Source of the DNA: Athripsodes cinereus
Lineage: Eukaryota > Arthropoda > Insecta > Trichoptera > Leptoceridae
Length of the DNA stretch: 64,000 nt
Assembly (NCBI GenBank): GCA_947579605.1
Contig: OX388312.1
Coordinates: forward strand, 19,243,313-19,307,312
Direction: 5' to 3'
In this document: positions 23,201-33,758 of the stretch, piece by piece
How positions within the stretch are numbered: position 1 is the first letter of the stretch
How the letters are laid out: each line of letters begins with the position of its first letter
Program-made: the position numbers and the translations under genes
The notes under the pieces: generated by a model
Databases searched by the model: none
Told to the model about the DNA's origin: nothing
The model's input: only the letters and a program-made list of their open reading frames with translations

Positions 23201-24702
23201 CAGTATAGCGGGTACAACTAGAAACCCTGCGACTGACCGCACGGAAAATGGCTCGAGTACTTTGTACTCTCAACAACCTCTTTTTACTATAAGTACGTAT
23301 TATTATTATGTACCCACCTACTCTATTCTAGATAGGATGTTAATGTAAGAAGGGGTTAGAATAGAAAATAGATTTTGAAATATGTTCGCACGGGAGGTAA
23401 TGGATGTAGTTACATATACCTACCTACTTAGTACTTTTATTTTAATTCACATCAAATGGATGGTTTATTTTCATTCGACGACATTTGGAATACATACTTC
23501 ACTTTATATGATTTTTCATCTTCATATTTTTTTTTTTGAATCCCTTATGGGGATTTTGGGCTGTGATCTTAAATATCTTACATTACAATAATAAAATTAA
23601 ACAATCAAATTTTAACACAATGATTGAAAAAACTATGCTTTTATAATATGTTGTGTATGTTCCTATTACTAAAATAGAAGCATTTTTTGTTTTGTTTATG
23701 TAATGCAGATAAACTGCAATGTCGTTGAGAAGATTTACTTTTGTTTTGTAAAAAGTTTCATAAAAATACATGCAAAATTGTATTTTTAAAAACAAAACCC
23801 TTTAAACTTTGAAAGAAAAATATTACGAATATTGTTTTAATTAGATGACAATATTTACGTCAAAACAGACATAATTAATGTTGCATTGATAACTCGCTAG
23901 AGTAATAAATCTTAAGTAAAGAATTCAGATCGATCAATAATATATTAATATAATAATTTATGATTAATATAAAATATATAATTAAGCAATACATAGTATG
24001 CAACTTATTAATTAATTAATAAACTCAATATTTTCGATTAATAAATACCTACTTAATACATTATGAATATTAGTTGTAGAAGTAGTAGTAATGTAATGAG
24101 TTATGTAAAATGCATATGCGCTCTATAATACTAGTCTAGTAATATGTACACAATGAAAAATTTATGATATGATATTGTATGGAAATATTACGTCAATCCA
24201 CTTAACGCTGTTTCATATTACAGAAATGCTGTTTTTAATAGTAATATACATAATTTAAACAACTTAGTAATAATGTGTACATATGATGTTCCAAATGCAT
24301 ATGATATACATAAATAATTATTTATTATGTATTCTACGATTTTTTTGCATGATAACGAACCATACGTATATTTCTAATACTACTTTTGAGGTAATAAATA
24401 CTACGTACAATGAAAAATGTGTACAAAAAACTCACCTTTACTTACAAAGAAAATACACGTCTATATCTGTCTACTACTGCACACGTCTTAAGTTAACCCG
24501 GATTAAATAAAAATCTTACTTAATAACATTTTGTTCTATGTCTCAAATACTAAATATGTATTAGGTACCTATATCGAAAATTCAAAATATGACAACAATA
24601 TGAATATTGTTCCCTAGTGTTATTACTTGTTTTATTTTTCAAATTGTTGTTCTTCTATGGTTAGAATGCGTCAAAAATAATTTGTTTGACATTACTATGA
24701 AA
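17276..24702. other. 7.4-kb AT-rich stretch without recognisable genes
   Basis: The longest nearly featureless stretch in the window. Open frames at 19214-19516, 20031-20276, 21529-21711, 21785-21985, 23382-23591, 23583-23795 and 24283-24510 are short, rich in Ile/Tyr/Leu/Asn and carry no motif. A small direct duplication, GGGGTTGAGGGTTGAGGG, occurs near 23160. A palindrome-prone AATTAATTAATAA run lies near 24010. No transposon end was recognised. Confidence 0.45.
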
Positions 24703-25165
24703 TAATCTCCATGACTTGAAGGTTAGGAAGAATCTGATTAAATCCTTTGTCTGGAGCATTTTGCTATATGATAGTGCGACGTGGATCATCGACAAGAGTG
24801 AAAGCGGATGGTTGGCTGCTTTTGGGTTGTGGTGTTACAGACGCATACGCATGCTGATGATCCATTAGTTGGAACATCCCAGAATCGAAAAGGTATCAGG
24901 GTTGGAAAAAGTAGACAACTCCTTAAAAAGATTAACCAATAATGAGCAAACTGGATTGGACACTACATCAGGCACCCAGGCCTACTCATCACCATTGCAA
25001 AATGCATGACCGAATGTAGGAATGGCAGAGACACTTGCATAGATCAAATCAGAAAAGACATGAGCTGTGGCAAACAAGTAGAATAAAAGATATTAGAGAG
25101 GAGCAGAGAAGAAAATCTAGACTCGATGCAGACGAATCCAATGGATTGTTACCCACTGCGAGTAC
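24703..25165 (+). pseudogene. Decayed LINE reverse transcriptase C-terminal region
   Basis: From about 24723 the frame reads VRKNLIKSFVWSILLYDSAT, WIIDKSESGWLAAFGLWCYR and RIRMLMIH before a stop. This matches the SxVWSxLLYGxETW ... LxAFExWCYRRM segment that follows the RT core of insect endonuclease-reverse transcriptase LINEs. Stops and frameshifts follow; later frames give HPRIEKVSGLEK, NEQTG and, near 25080-25160, the degraded terminus. Both ends are eroded and no target duplication is visible. No endonuclease or RT catalytic block is present, so it cannot be active. Confidence 0.8.
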
Positions 25166-28050
25166 ATATAAGGAATAATTTTAGTCAAGTGTTAAGTCGG
25201 AACAACACTATATTTGTATGTGAGTGAGGAGTCACCTAGACGAGTGTTACAATTGAAATAACAAGTATTCCGTGTTTGTGAATACGGGTGTAGTGTATTA
25301 TTCTTATACTTTGCTTGACTGCCTCTACGGCTTATGGAGGTATTATACATGTGTTACGCACTAAGTATATGTGGATAAGTATAATATTACTGGTTTTGTT
25401 TATAATATTTGCATGTTTGATATTAATAATTAACAAAGTTACTTTTTAATCAATCTGACCCTTGATTGCTTTTATAATAATAATTACTATTAAACTGGTA
25501 ATCCATACGTGGAAATTAGTAATTAATATTGTTTTTAATACTGGCTTAAGAATTGATTAGATATGTTTATTATTCAGACTTGCACGTACGTATTATTTAT
25601 TATGTATGTATAGTAAAAAAAAAGAAAGCTTCTGTATTACATACAAATTGTAAAACAACATTGTTCATTTAGAATAATATTATTATACCAGTTCGTAAAT
25701 ACAGAAAATATGGAGTTGGAACAAAATCATTATCAGTATTATTATTTTATGACGAAGACTCGTTTTGTTTACTGAAATCTGAAGGAAAATCAGGAAATAT
25801 TTCGTTGTAATGCATTTGTCGGACTATTTAAATATAATATTTAACTATATTTAATTATAAAGACTTTATAAATAGTAAACATGAAATGTTGGTTATGTCT
25901 TTTTTTTCAACAGGACACTACAGACAATATTGTAAATTATTGTAAATTTCTAATCATTGTAAAATTATGAAGATAAATAGTTATAACTATTTATCTTCAT
26001 AATTTTTGTCTTGTTTTTGATTTTTAAGGCAAAGTGTATATTATTACTTTTTGCTAGCAATGTGTTCGTCATACGCTTGGGTAATTTGCGGGACCTTGAT
26101 TGGTCTATTTACTGAAGAAATTCGAATGATGACATTTGTTAAGTTAAACTGTTTGAGTCCCTTAAGACAAAAAATAAATAAATATATACGAGTACATATC
26201 CAACACAATTAAATATTATACAATGACAAGGAGTACACAATACAATGTCTAATTTATAAGAACAAATATTAAGTTAAGTTGTTTTTATCAAAACCCATTC
26301 GATTGTCATACATATTAAAATTACAATAATAAAGAAAATAGAATACATAAAAGTGGCAACGAATACCTACTAATGAAATAAAATGTTTTGTACATAGTAT
26401 CGTATACAATTTTGAATCACTAAATTATAAATCAAAAGTTTAGGAGGATAAAGTTTTACGAAAGAACTTCTACCAGCTGAAATGTTTGAAAAGTAAATTT
26501 TTGATTCAAAATAAATAGAATCTATCGATAATTTCTTATTACGTTAAGTTTTATCTACAAAGTTAATGATTTTACACCTAACATCTTTTCTTACATTGCT
26601 AATTACTAACTTTGATGTTGTGATACCCAAATCTACTTCCAAATGAATAAAAAATCGTATCCATTAATGTAGGTAGTTACGTAGGAATATCCAAATGAGC
26701 ATGTTACATGTTTAGTAAATATTATAATTTGTATATCAGGTATTATAATATGTATTACCTTTGTATTATTATTATTCAAACAGTTAGAAGATGAGTGTGC
26801 TAAGAATAATAACATTAGACTGTAATAATACATAACATATATATGTGTACCCACTACTATGTATGTGTGTAGCGGCTAGATCTGTCATAATTCTGTCAGT
26901 TTCTTTAGTTTTTTTTTATATTAGATCAAAATTATAGTAAAATGATGTACCTACTACATAAATATATAAGAAAGAAAATGGTAACCATTTTATACAATGA
27001 AAGTATTTTATTCTTACATAATTCTCTTGACTTTCCTTACAACATGACAAGAATTTCATAATTCACAATCGGGTGCTTTATCTTTAGGCGAAATAAGAGG
27101 AACACATAAATATTCCAAGTATAATTTTTCAAAAATGAAACAGAACAACATAATTTTTTTCTTAATACGATTGAAATCATTTAGAAAATTAAATAAAAAA
27201 ATATTTTTAGTTATATTTGCTTATTTCCCTTCAATTTGATTTGTTTAGTTGCGTGGAGTAACCTAAAATAAAATAATAAATTTATTTATATACAGCATTT
27301 AGCTTTTATGCAAATAATCAATTACATATTGTTAAAAAAATATACACATTATATTAAACACACAATATAAAGTATGAATACCTATACCAGTAAAAATAAC
27401 TCAAATAAAAATCGAATAAAGCAGCCAAAATCCAAGGCATGAATCAACATACACCTATCAAAAAATAACAATCTATGTATGATTTATATTCAGGAAAACT
27501 CGCAGATGTATCATACGAATCGCAAAGATTTTGTTAGATGAAAGTCGTTCCAGATTTTCGTATTATGGTTCTATTTTCTACTCAGTGTTTGTGTAAATGA
27601 GATAATATACAAATTTTATACATTGTATGTGTATGTAGAGTGTGTTATTATTACATATTAGGCATGTTTGTATGTACAAACTACATATTATATTATGAAT
27701 ATTACACAACAGAACGAGATTTTTTTGTCGAACATCTCTCGGGTTAAGTAGATTTTAATAAACGGTTTCCTTTATGACTATTCCTCGAAGCCGCATGTTT
27801 TTATAATAGGTACTCTGCGAACGCCACAATCATTAAAACAATATGTTAACATTAGAAACTTACCTATGGAGTTTTTCAAATCGTTTAAATATTTTGACAT
27901 TCAAATAAATACAACATACCTGTGACGGAGTACATACAAACTCTTAAAACAATTAAGCATCATAGTAACCCAAACCACCTTCATTTATTACATAAATTTA
28001 ACATATTTTACATATTGTGTTAACGCTTTTTAATATTTCTACATATATTT
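25166..28050. other. AT-rich stretch, no gene seen
   Basis: Plain AT-rich DNA apart from the perfect palindrome at 25961-26006. The minus-strand frame at 26633-26854 has no motif. Confidence 0.45.
25961..26006. repeat. 46-bp perfect palindrome
   Basis: AAAATTATGAAGATAAATAG plus TT is followed by AT and then its exact reverse complement, giving a 46-bp palindrome with no loop. It may be a cruciform-prone site or a foldback remnant. Confidence 0.85.
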
Positions 28051-28250
28051 ACTATCACAGCCCTACAAATCTTTACTATCCCTAAAGTTGGGTAGCTAGT
28101 GGATTACATACATGCAATGAATTTACAAGTTATTCTCTTTGTGCCATAAAAATAAAACATTCAGGATAGGGGGATTTTAACCTTTAACATGATAATCCAA
28201 AACTTACAGAAAATAGTGGGAGATCTATTCTATCTCAGAAATCCTACGGT
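28051..28250 (-). repeat. TAG-tail family copy
   Basis: Degenerate antisense copy: AAGTTGGGTAGCTAGTGGAT, ATGAATTTACAAGTTATTCT, CTTTGTGCCATAAAAATAAA, CATTCAGGATAGGGG and CTTACAGAAAATAGTGGGAG, ending in a SINE family 2 tail. Confidence 0.7.
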
Positions 28251-28306
28251 TTAAAGGTGTATAAGGTTGTATTTGGGTTTAAACATCTTTTTTAAAAAAA
28301 AAATGT
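28251..28306 (+). repeat. SINE family 2 fragment (3' end)
   Basis: AAAGGTGTATAAGGTTGTAT then TTGGGTTT is identical in order to the 3' body of the SINE at 36.1 kb and ends in a poly(A) run. The tRNA head is missing. It abuts the preceding TAG-tail copy directly. Confidence 0.75.
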
Positions 28307-29560
28307 TTCGTTTTTGAAAATAAGGCTAAGAAACTGTACTGTGTTATTTAATATGTTCCTCATTACTGACAGTTCTATTATATTCTTTGGATACATTACC
28401 GTATGACTAAAAGCACAAATTACGTATCACCATACGTATTTATACAAATTTATCCTCTCATCTCCAACAGTCTGTAACACTTCATAATTATGTAAATTTG
28501 AATATACATAACTATTAAAAATTTATAACTATTTAACAAGTGAAAGTAACAGTGTTCAACTCTATCATTTTAATATTAATAAAAATGAACTTTCATAAGG
28601 TTACCACCGAAAAAATAAAAACATATAATATAAGTTAATTTGCTATTTCAGTAAAGTTGTATGATTACAAGTCATTATTATTGGTAGATTGTTCCAATAC
28701 AGTGGGAACTTATTCAGTATACTGCAATATCCCTCGCCTTATTTGTCAAAATAAGGGATCATAAAAATAATCCGTATATAATTTTCATAATTTCATATGC
28801 AAATCAAATCATTAATATTGATTGGATTTGTTCGAGGCTCCATTATATTTCTGCGGCTCACTTGATTAAATGAGAGAATAATGTGCATATGCCTAATATT
28901 ATAAACACTTGCAACTTAACTTAAATACGAAAATTATATATGCGTTCATATTTACTTGCAATTTTGGTCATAAATTTAAAACATAAAACATGTCTTATTA
29001 ACGAAATAATCAACGCAATATTCACATGCCTTCCATGGCATACAAAGTTGCATTCCAATAAGTAAAAAACTGTGTAAGTAGAATAATGTATTGATAAAAA
29101 TGTATTAGTAGAGAAAAGCTTTGTTAATGAATGAAAATATTTATCGAGTAGCATACCTTTTTTACAACATACAATAAGAATATCGTAAAGAAAACTGATA
29201 CAATTATTGGTACAAAATCACCGAGAGCAAAAGAACGAACCTGTGAAAAAGTTGAAGGGGAATCACTCTATGTTATTGAATAAATTTGGGGATTTTTTCA
29301 TATCCATACATAAGATTAACCAATTCAAGTCAAATTTTTGGATAATATCTCGTATGTATATGGTAGAAAAATACTTTAATAAGTACTCCTAAACGGGAAG
29401 TGAGATATTTTTGTTAAAAATTGCTTCTGGACATGTCAATATTACGTATATCATTAGATGTCATTAGAATATACACACGTCATTATACACTCAGTGATCT
29501 CTGCTAAGATATATTATGAGAAATATTAGAAGCGTACATAGGTTAGATATTATACCTACT
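28307..29560. other. AT-rich stretch, no gene seen
   Basis: Plain AT-rich sequence. Short frames at 28921-29154 and 29207-29392 carry no motif. The 8 bp after this stretch (29561-29568) are the left target duplication of the next LINE. Confidence 0.45.
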
Positions 29561-29568
29561 AATACTCA

Positions 29569-30802
29569 AAATTCTGACTAATCGATTAACGCAAAAACTT
29601 GACATGTACCAACCTGTCGAACAAGCTGGATTCAGAAAAGGATTTGGAACAATTGATCATATCCAAACACTCCGTCTGCTTATAGAGAAAACAGTAGAAT
29701 ATAACATCCCAATTCATCTAGCATTTATTGACTATAAGAAAGCCTTCGATTCTGTTGAATCATGGGCAATAATACAAGCCCTCAACGATGCGAGAATTGA
29801 CTCCAGATATACGAGAATGATAAAATTCATATATGACCACGCCACCATGGATGTTAAGATAAACGAAGGTACAAAAACAAATAAGATAAACATCAACAGA
29901 GGAGTCCGACAAGGTGATACAATTTCTCCCAAATTATTCACGTTGGCAATGGAGAATATCTTTAGGATGATGAATTGGGAAAACAAGGGAGTCAGAATTG
30001 ATGGAACATACTTGAACCACCTACGTTTTGCTGATGATATTGTACTGGTGAGTGAGAATATTGACGAGCTGAAAAATATGATAAAAGAGCTGCATGAAAC
30101 CTCTCTAAAAATTGGTCTAGAGATGAACATAGGTAAGACAAAAATCTTGAGTCCAACAAATGAGAGCCTAACAATTGACAACAAATACATAGAGGCAGTA
30201 AATGAATACATATACCTTGGACATAAGATCAAAATTGGAAAGGAAAACCAAACTGCAGAGATACCCAGAAGAATAGGCCTGGGCTGGGCAGCATTTGGAA
30301 AATTGAAAAATATACTCACCAGTAAAGATATCCCAAGAACCCTAAAGAAGAAAGTCTACGAAACATGTATCCTCCCAGTGACAACATATGGACTAGAAAC
30401 CATATCGCTAACTGCAGCAAGTGTCCACAAGCTAAAATGCTCACAAAGATCTATGGAAAGACGAATGTTAGGGGTGAGTCTGAGAGATAAAATTAGAAAC
30501 GAAGACATCAGACACCTAACAAAAGTCACAGATATTATGGATCGTGTTGCAAAGCTTAAGTGGCAATGGGCGGGTCATGTTGTGAGACGAAACGACGGTA
30601 GATGGACTCCTAGAATCCTCAAATGGCGACCATGGAGTAGCAAAAGAAGCATCGGCAGACCACAAAAGAGATGGACTGACGACATTACTCCAATCGCGGG
30701 AAGGAAATGGATACAGAGGGCACAGGACCGCAACGATTGGAAGAGTTTGGAAGAGGCCTTTATCCAGCAGTGGAGAGATGGCTGACTAAGAAGAAGAAGA
30801 AG
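29569..30802 (+). mobile_element. 5'-truncated RTE-type LINE with 8-bp TSD
   Basis: The insertion carries the RT core and C-terminus of a non-LTR retrotransposon, no 3' UTR to speak of, and a (GAA)n tail starting 2-3 bases after the stop codon. AATACTCA lies immediately before it (29561-29568) and immediately after the tail (30803-30810). The 5' junction falls inside the RT domain, so the apurinic-like endonuclease domain was never copied. Very short 3' UTRs ending in trinucleotide repeats are a known RTE-clade trait. The clean duplication and open frame point to a recent insertion. Confidence 0.9.
29604..30785 (+). CDS. Truncated RTE-type reverse transcriptase (open frame)
   Basis: A 393-residue open frame encodes the reverse transcriptase of an RTE-type LINE, the enzyme that copies element RNA at a nicked target. 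The homologous frame extends upstream past the ATG to about 29571 (reading ILTNRLTQKLD before MYQPVEQAGF), so the ATG is an internal methionine. Visible motifs: fingers FRKGFGTIDHIQTL (about 10-24); motif A FIDYKKAFDSV (about 41-51); motif B RGVRQGDTISPKLF (about 98-112); motif C FADDIVLV (about 142-149) with the catalytic aspartates; motif D GLEMNIGKTKIL; motif E YIYLGHKI. The C-terminus has WQWAGHVVRRNDGRW and the GRPQKRWTDDI signature. The N-terminal endonuclease is missing, so it is not autonomous, but there is no stop or frameshift. It has no host promoter and no sign of host use. The antisense open frame at 29732-30319 is a shadow. Confidence 0.9.
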   Translation: MYQPVEQAGFRKGFGTIDHIQTLRLLIEKTVEYNIPIHLAFIDYKKAFDSVESWAIIQALNDARIDSRYTRMIKFIYDHATMDVKINEGTKTNKININRGVRQGDTISPKLFTLAMENIFRMMNWENKGVRIDGTYLNHLRFADDIVLVSENIDELKNMIKELHETSLKIGLEMNIGKTKILSPTNESLTIDNKYIEAVNEYIYLGHKIKIGKENQTAEIPRRIGLGWAAFGKLKNILTSKDIPRTLKKKVYETCILPVTTYGLETISLTAASVHKLKCSQRSMERRMLGVSLRDKIRNEDIRHLTKVTDIMDRVAKLKWQWAGHVVRRNDGRWTPRILKWRPWSSKRSIGRPQKRWTDDITPIAGRKWIQRAQDRNDWKSLEEAFIQQWRDG

Positions 30803-30810
30803 AATACTCA

Positions 30811-31562
30811 TAATAATAATATGTACATTAGAATAGATGATATAATATGTAGTACAGTATAGAGATGGTTTAATGCATGATCATACAACATGCTGTATAG
30901 TAGCCCGACCTGACCCGTCAGGTACAAGGTATAAGACACATACCATAGTAGACACTGGTATTAAATCATTAGGTAAGTACTATGTGAGTATGTTTATTAT
31001 CTAGCCGACATCCTCTAAGACGCCTCTATAAAAATAATTGACAAAATTATTATTTAAATGATCACGACGGCTACTGTTTGTGGAGACCCAAGATTTTATT
31101 GTAACATAAAAAACAAATGAATGTATAATGTTATGTATGTATTCTATGTTTTCAGTGTTGATTAATTGCTATATTTATTCTCATTTATATAAAGTGTTGA
31201 ATAGATAAATTATTGCAACCATTTTTAACTTATGTTTTGTGGTATTATTCATGAAGGAAATATGTCAATAATAAAAAATTTAGGTACTTATGAGCTCTTT
31301 AGAAATCTTAATTTTATACATCGGAAATATGGAAATTTCATTTATTTTAATTATACTGTCATTATGTGTCACTACCATTTCTTATAAAGTTCCATTATCT
31401 TCATTTTAATGAATGAATACCTAGTCATTTATGGAGTGTTGAATTATAATATAATAACTCATATTTCTCATTGCTTAGTGTCTTTATTTTTCTTTCCCAA
31501 TTTTTTAGCTACATTTGTTGAAATTTCAACTGATTATATGTTAGGTGTGTAGTGATGCAATA
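30811..31562. other. AT-rich stretch, no gene seen
   Basis: Plain sequence with one short GACCTGACCCGTCAGGT inverted motif near 30906. Nothing is recognised. Confidence 0.45.
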
Positions 31563-31665
31563 TTGAAGGAGACCCACCGTTCACCCGGATACCGCAGAAT
31601 ACATTGAAGGACCCACCGACCACCCGGATACCGCAGAAGTCTGGGGACTTCCATTTATCCGAATT
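31563..31665 (-). repeat. TAG-tail family 5' block, tandemly duplicated
   Basis: Two adjacent units (31563-31598 and 31603-31639) read TTGAAGGA(GA)CCCACCG, then TTCACCCGGATACCGCAGA or CCACCCGGATACCGCAGA. The same block lies upstream of the core in the 16-kb copy (GAAGGAGACCCACCGACC). On the minus strand it reads MEVPRLLRYPGGRWV, matching KIPKLLRYPDGRWV there. The family core is absent here. Confidence 0.7.
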
Positions 31666-33289
31666 CTAAAAACAACCCCGTGTGTGGAAACTTTTGACTA
31701 CACTCCTTAGATGTCCCTCTAGCCGAGAGAAGCAAACAAAATAATAAAATGTTTATATTTATAAAAGAAAACAATAACAATAAAATAAACAAACAAAAAA
31801 AAATCTTAACCTAGGCTACAATAAATAAAAAGAAAAAGTACTTATAAATTACAAAAGTACATAGGGATGCAATAATAAATATTTCAAAAACTTCTTTATA
31901 TATATTGCTATCGCATGTCAAAAAACCCATCAGTGTCAATCTTCTGAAGATAATTCACCGCAAACACGTATGCATAATAGAGGAAAAACTCATATTAACA
32001 TGAAATAAATCGCTATTAAATTAACAGATAATAATATCTAATACATTATGTAGATATAATATGTTATTACTATTATATTATTTCGGTAGCAAGGCCATTA
32101 AGTGAGGTTCTTTGAGACAAAAAAATCTAATTTGAATCCCCGCCGAGTCCGAAGTTATCGTAGTAAGTAATATAAAATATTATACAAATACAACGCAGTC
32201 TGCCAGTGGATCATAATAATATATGGGAACTTAACAATCGTACCTACATTCCATACACAACATAATATACCAAGCTCTTAGTCTATAAGGCAACCCAATA
32301 ATTTCCGAAACAAATTGACTAATTGAAACCTGACTCAGATATTTACTAGATAGAGTATGAGATGATTCTGATTCTGTATTAGAATGACGTAACCATATTT
32401 AAACCAAACAAACACGCAATCTTAACAAAATCTAAATGAACAAGTATTTCTGTTATATGAATGAGAGTTAACTTTATATTTCAGATTTCAGAAACCAATA
32501 CAATGTTTTGTGTTAGGAATAGGTATGTACAAAGAACTAAACGTTGTACGCGTTGAATATTTAAAATAAATGTCAAATGAATTTGCTTTTATTGACTTCT
32601 TCATATTACCTGAATTTATAATGTAAATGAAATAGAGCCTCTTTTGTATGTTTGTTATGTTATGTTTCGGTTCGTTGTGCTTTATCATATTAATTAATTA
32701 TAAAACAACTTCATTATTTTACACCAGAGAAAAGTTATGATATCACGACATCAATTAACATAATACTTAATAGAATATTTTATCAGCGAGTACCTTTACA
32801 TTCCCTAACACCAAAACCGTTAAAAAAATGTCGAATAACTTCGGTAAACCCTAAAGTAGGTGGAAACGTAATTAATTATCTCGTGGCATTATATTTATTT
32901 AAATCCCCCTAAGTACTTGATTAAAATATTATTATCAAAATGATAATATGAAATTGTAACGAAATAATTGTTTATGCAGGCGAAAACACATCACTCACAA
33001 GATGAGAAGAAATTATTCAATTAATGATATTTATACGAGGGCACCTATCGTTTGTAATCTGTTATTTTATATTTGTATTTAATTGTAATTAGTCACAGAG
33101 CGTAATTCTCGAATTTTGGTAAATTTTGTGTACGAAAATCATCTTTCATGATAGTATGGTATTCACTATCGCTACAAAAACCTGCGTCAATAATGACGAT
33201 TGGAAAAATAACATAAGAAAACTAATTAAATTGGTTTAAAAAATGTTACCCAACAGACAACTCATCTGCACAACAGACTGCAAACTTCC
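31666..33289. other. AT-rich stretch, no gene seen
   Basis: AT-rich sequence; a small CCGCCGAGTCCGAAG patch near 32140 is unexplained. No gene was recognised. Confidence 0.45.
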
Positions 33290-33293
33290 TTAA

Positions 33294-33754
33294 GGGCCCC
33301 GTTTAGCAAAAACGGTAAAATATTCAATTTTCAACAAATTTGATAGAAAAAGTGCCAAAACTTATTGACCCTTGCGAACACATTGATTTGATAAAATAAA
33401 AAACAAATTAATATTTATTACCAATATTAGTTTTTTACTAAAAAACAAATAAATCGCAGACTGACGAGATATATTTAGGTACTCTTTGTTATTTAAAAAT
33501 ACAAATTATTTGTAAAATAAATATATTTTTAATTCATCCTATCAAGCATATAAATACCATAAATTTTAGCAAACTTTTTTTTTCAAATTTCAAAAATCAA
33601 GTTTTTTTTTTAAGTTTAAGTTTGATATTGGTAATTAATATGTGTTTTCATATTTTATCAAATCAAAATGTTCGTAGGTTCAACATGTTTTGAGAATTTG
33701 TGTACCAAACTTGTTGAAAATTGAATGTTTTATCGTTTTTGCTAAAGGGGCCCT
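33294..33754. mobile_element. TTAA-flanked MITE (piggyBac-like)
   Basis: The left end GGGCCCCGTTTAGCAAAAAC and the inverted right end AGGGCCCCTTTAGCAAAAAC match, and the similarity continues inward through AAAACATTCAATTTTCAACA for about 50 bp in total. TTAA lies on both sides (33290-33293 and 33755-33758), the target duplication typical of piggyBac elements. The interior (about 360 bp) is AT-rich and non-coding, so it is a non-autonomous element. Superfamily is inferred from the TTAA alone. Confidence 0.8.
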
Positions 33755-33758
33755 TTAA

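Noticed and set aside
29732..30319. Antisense 195-residue open frame
   Set aside because: Shadow of the conserved reverse-transcriptase frame on the other strand.
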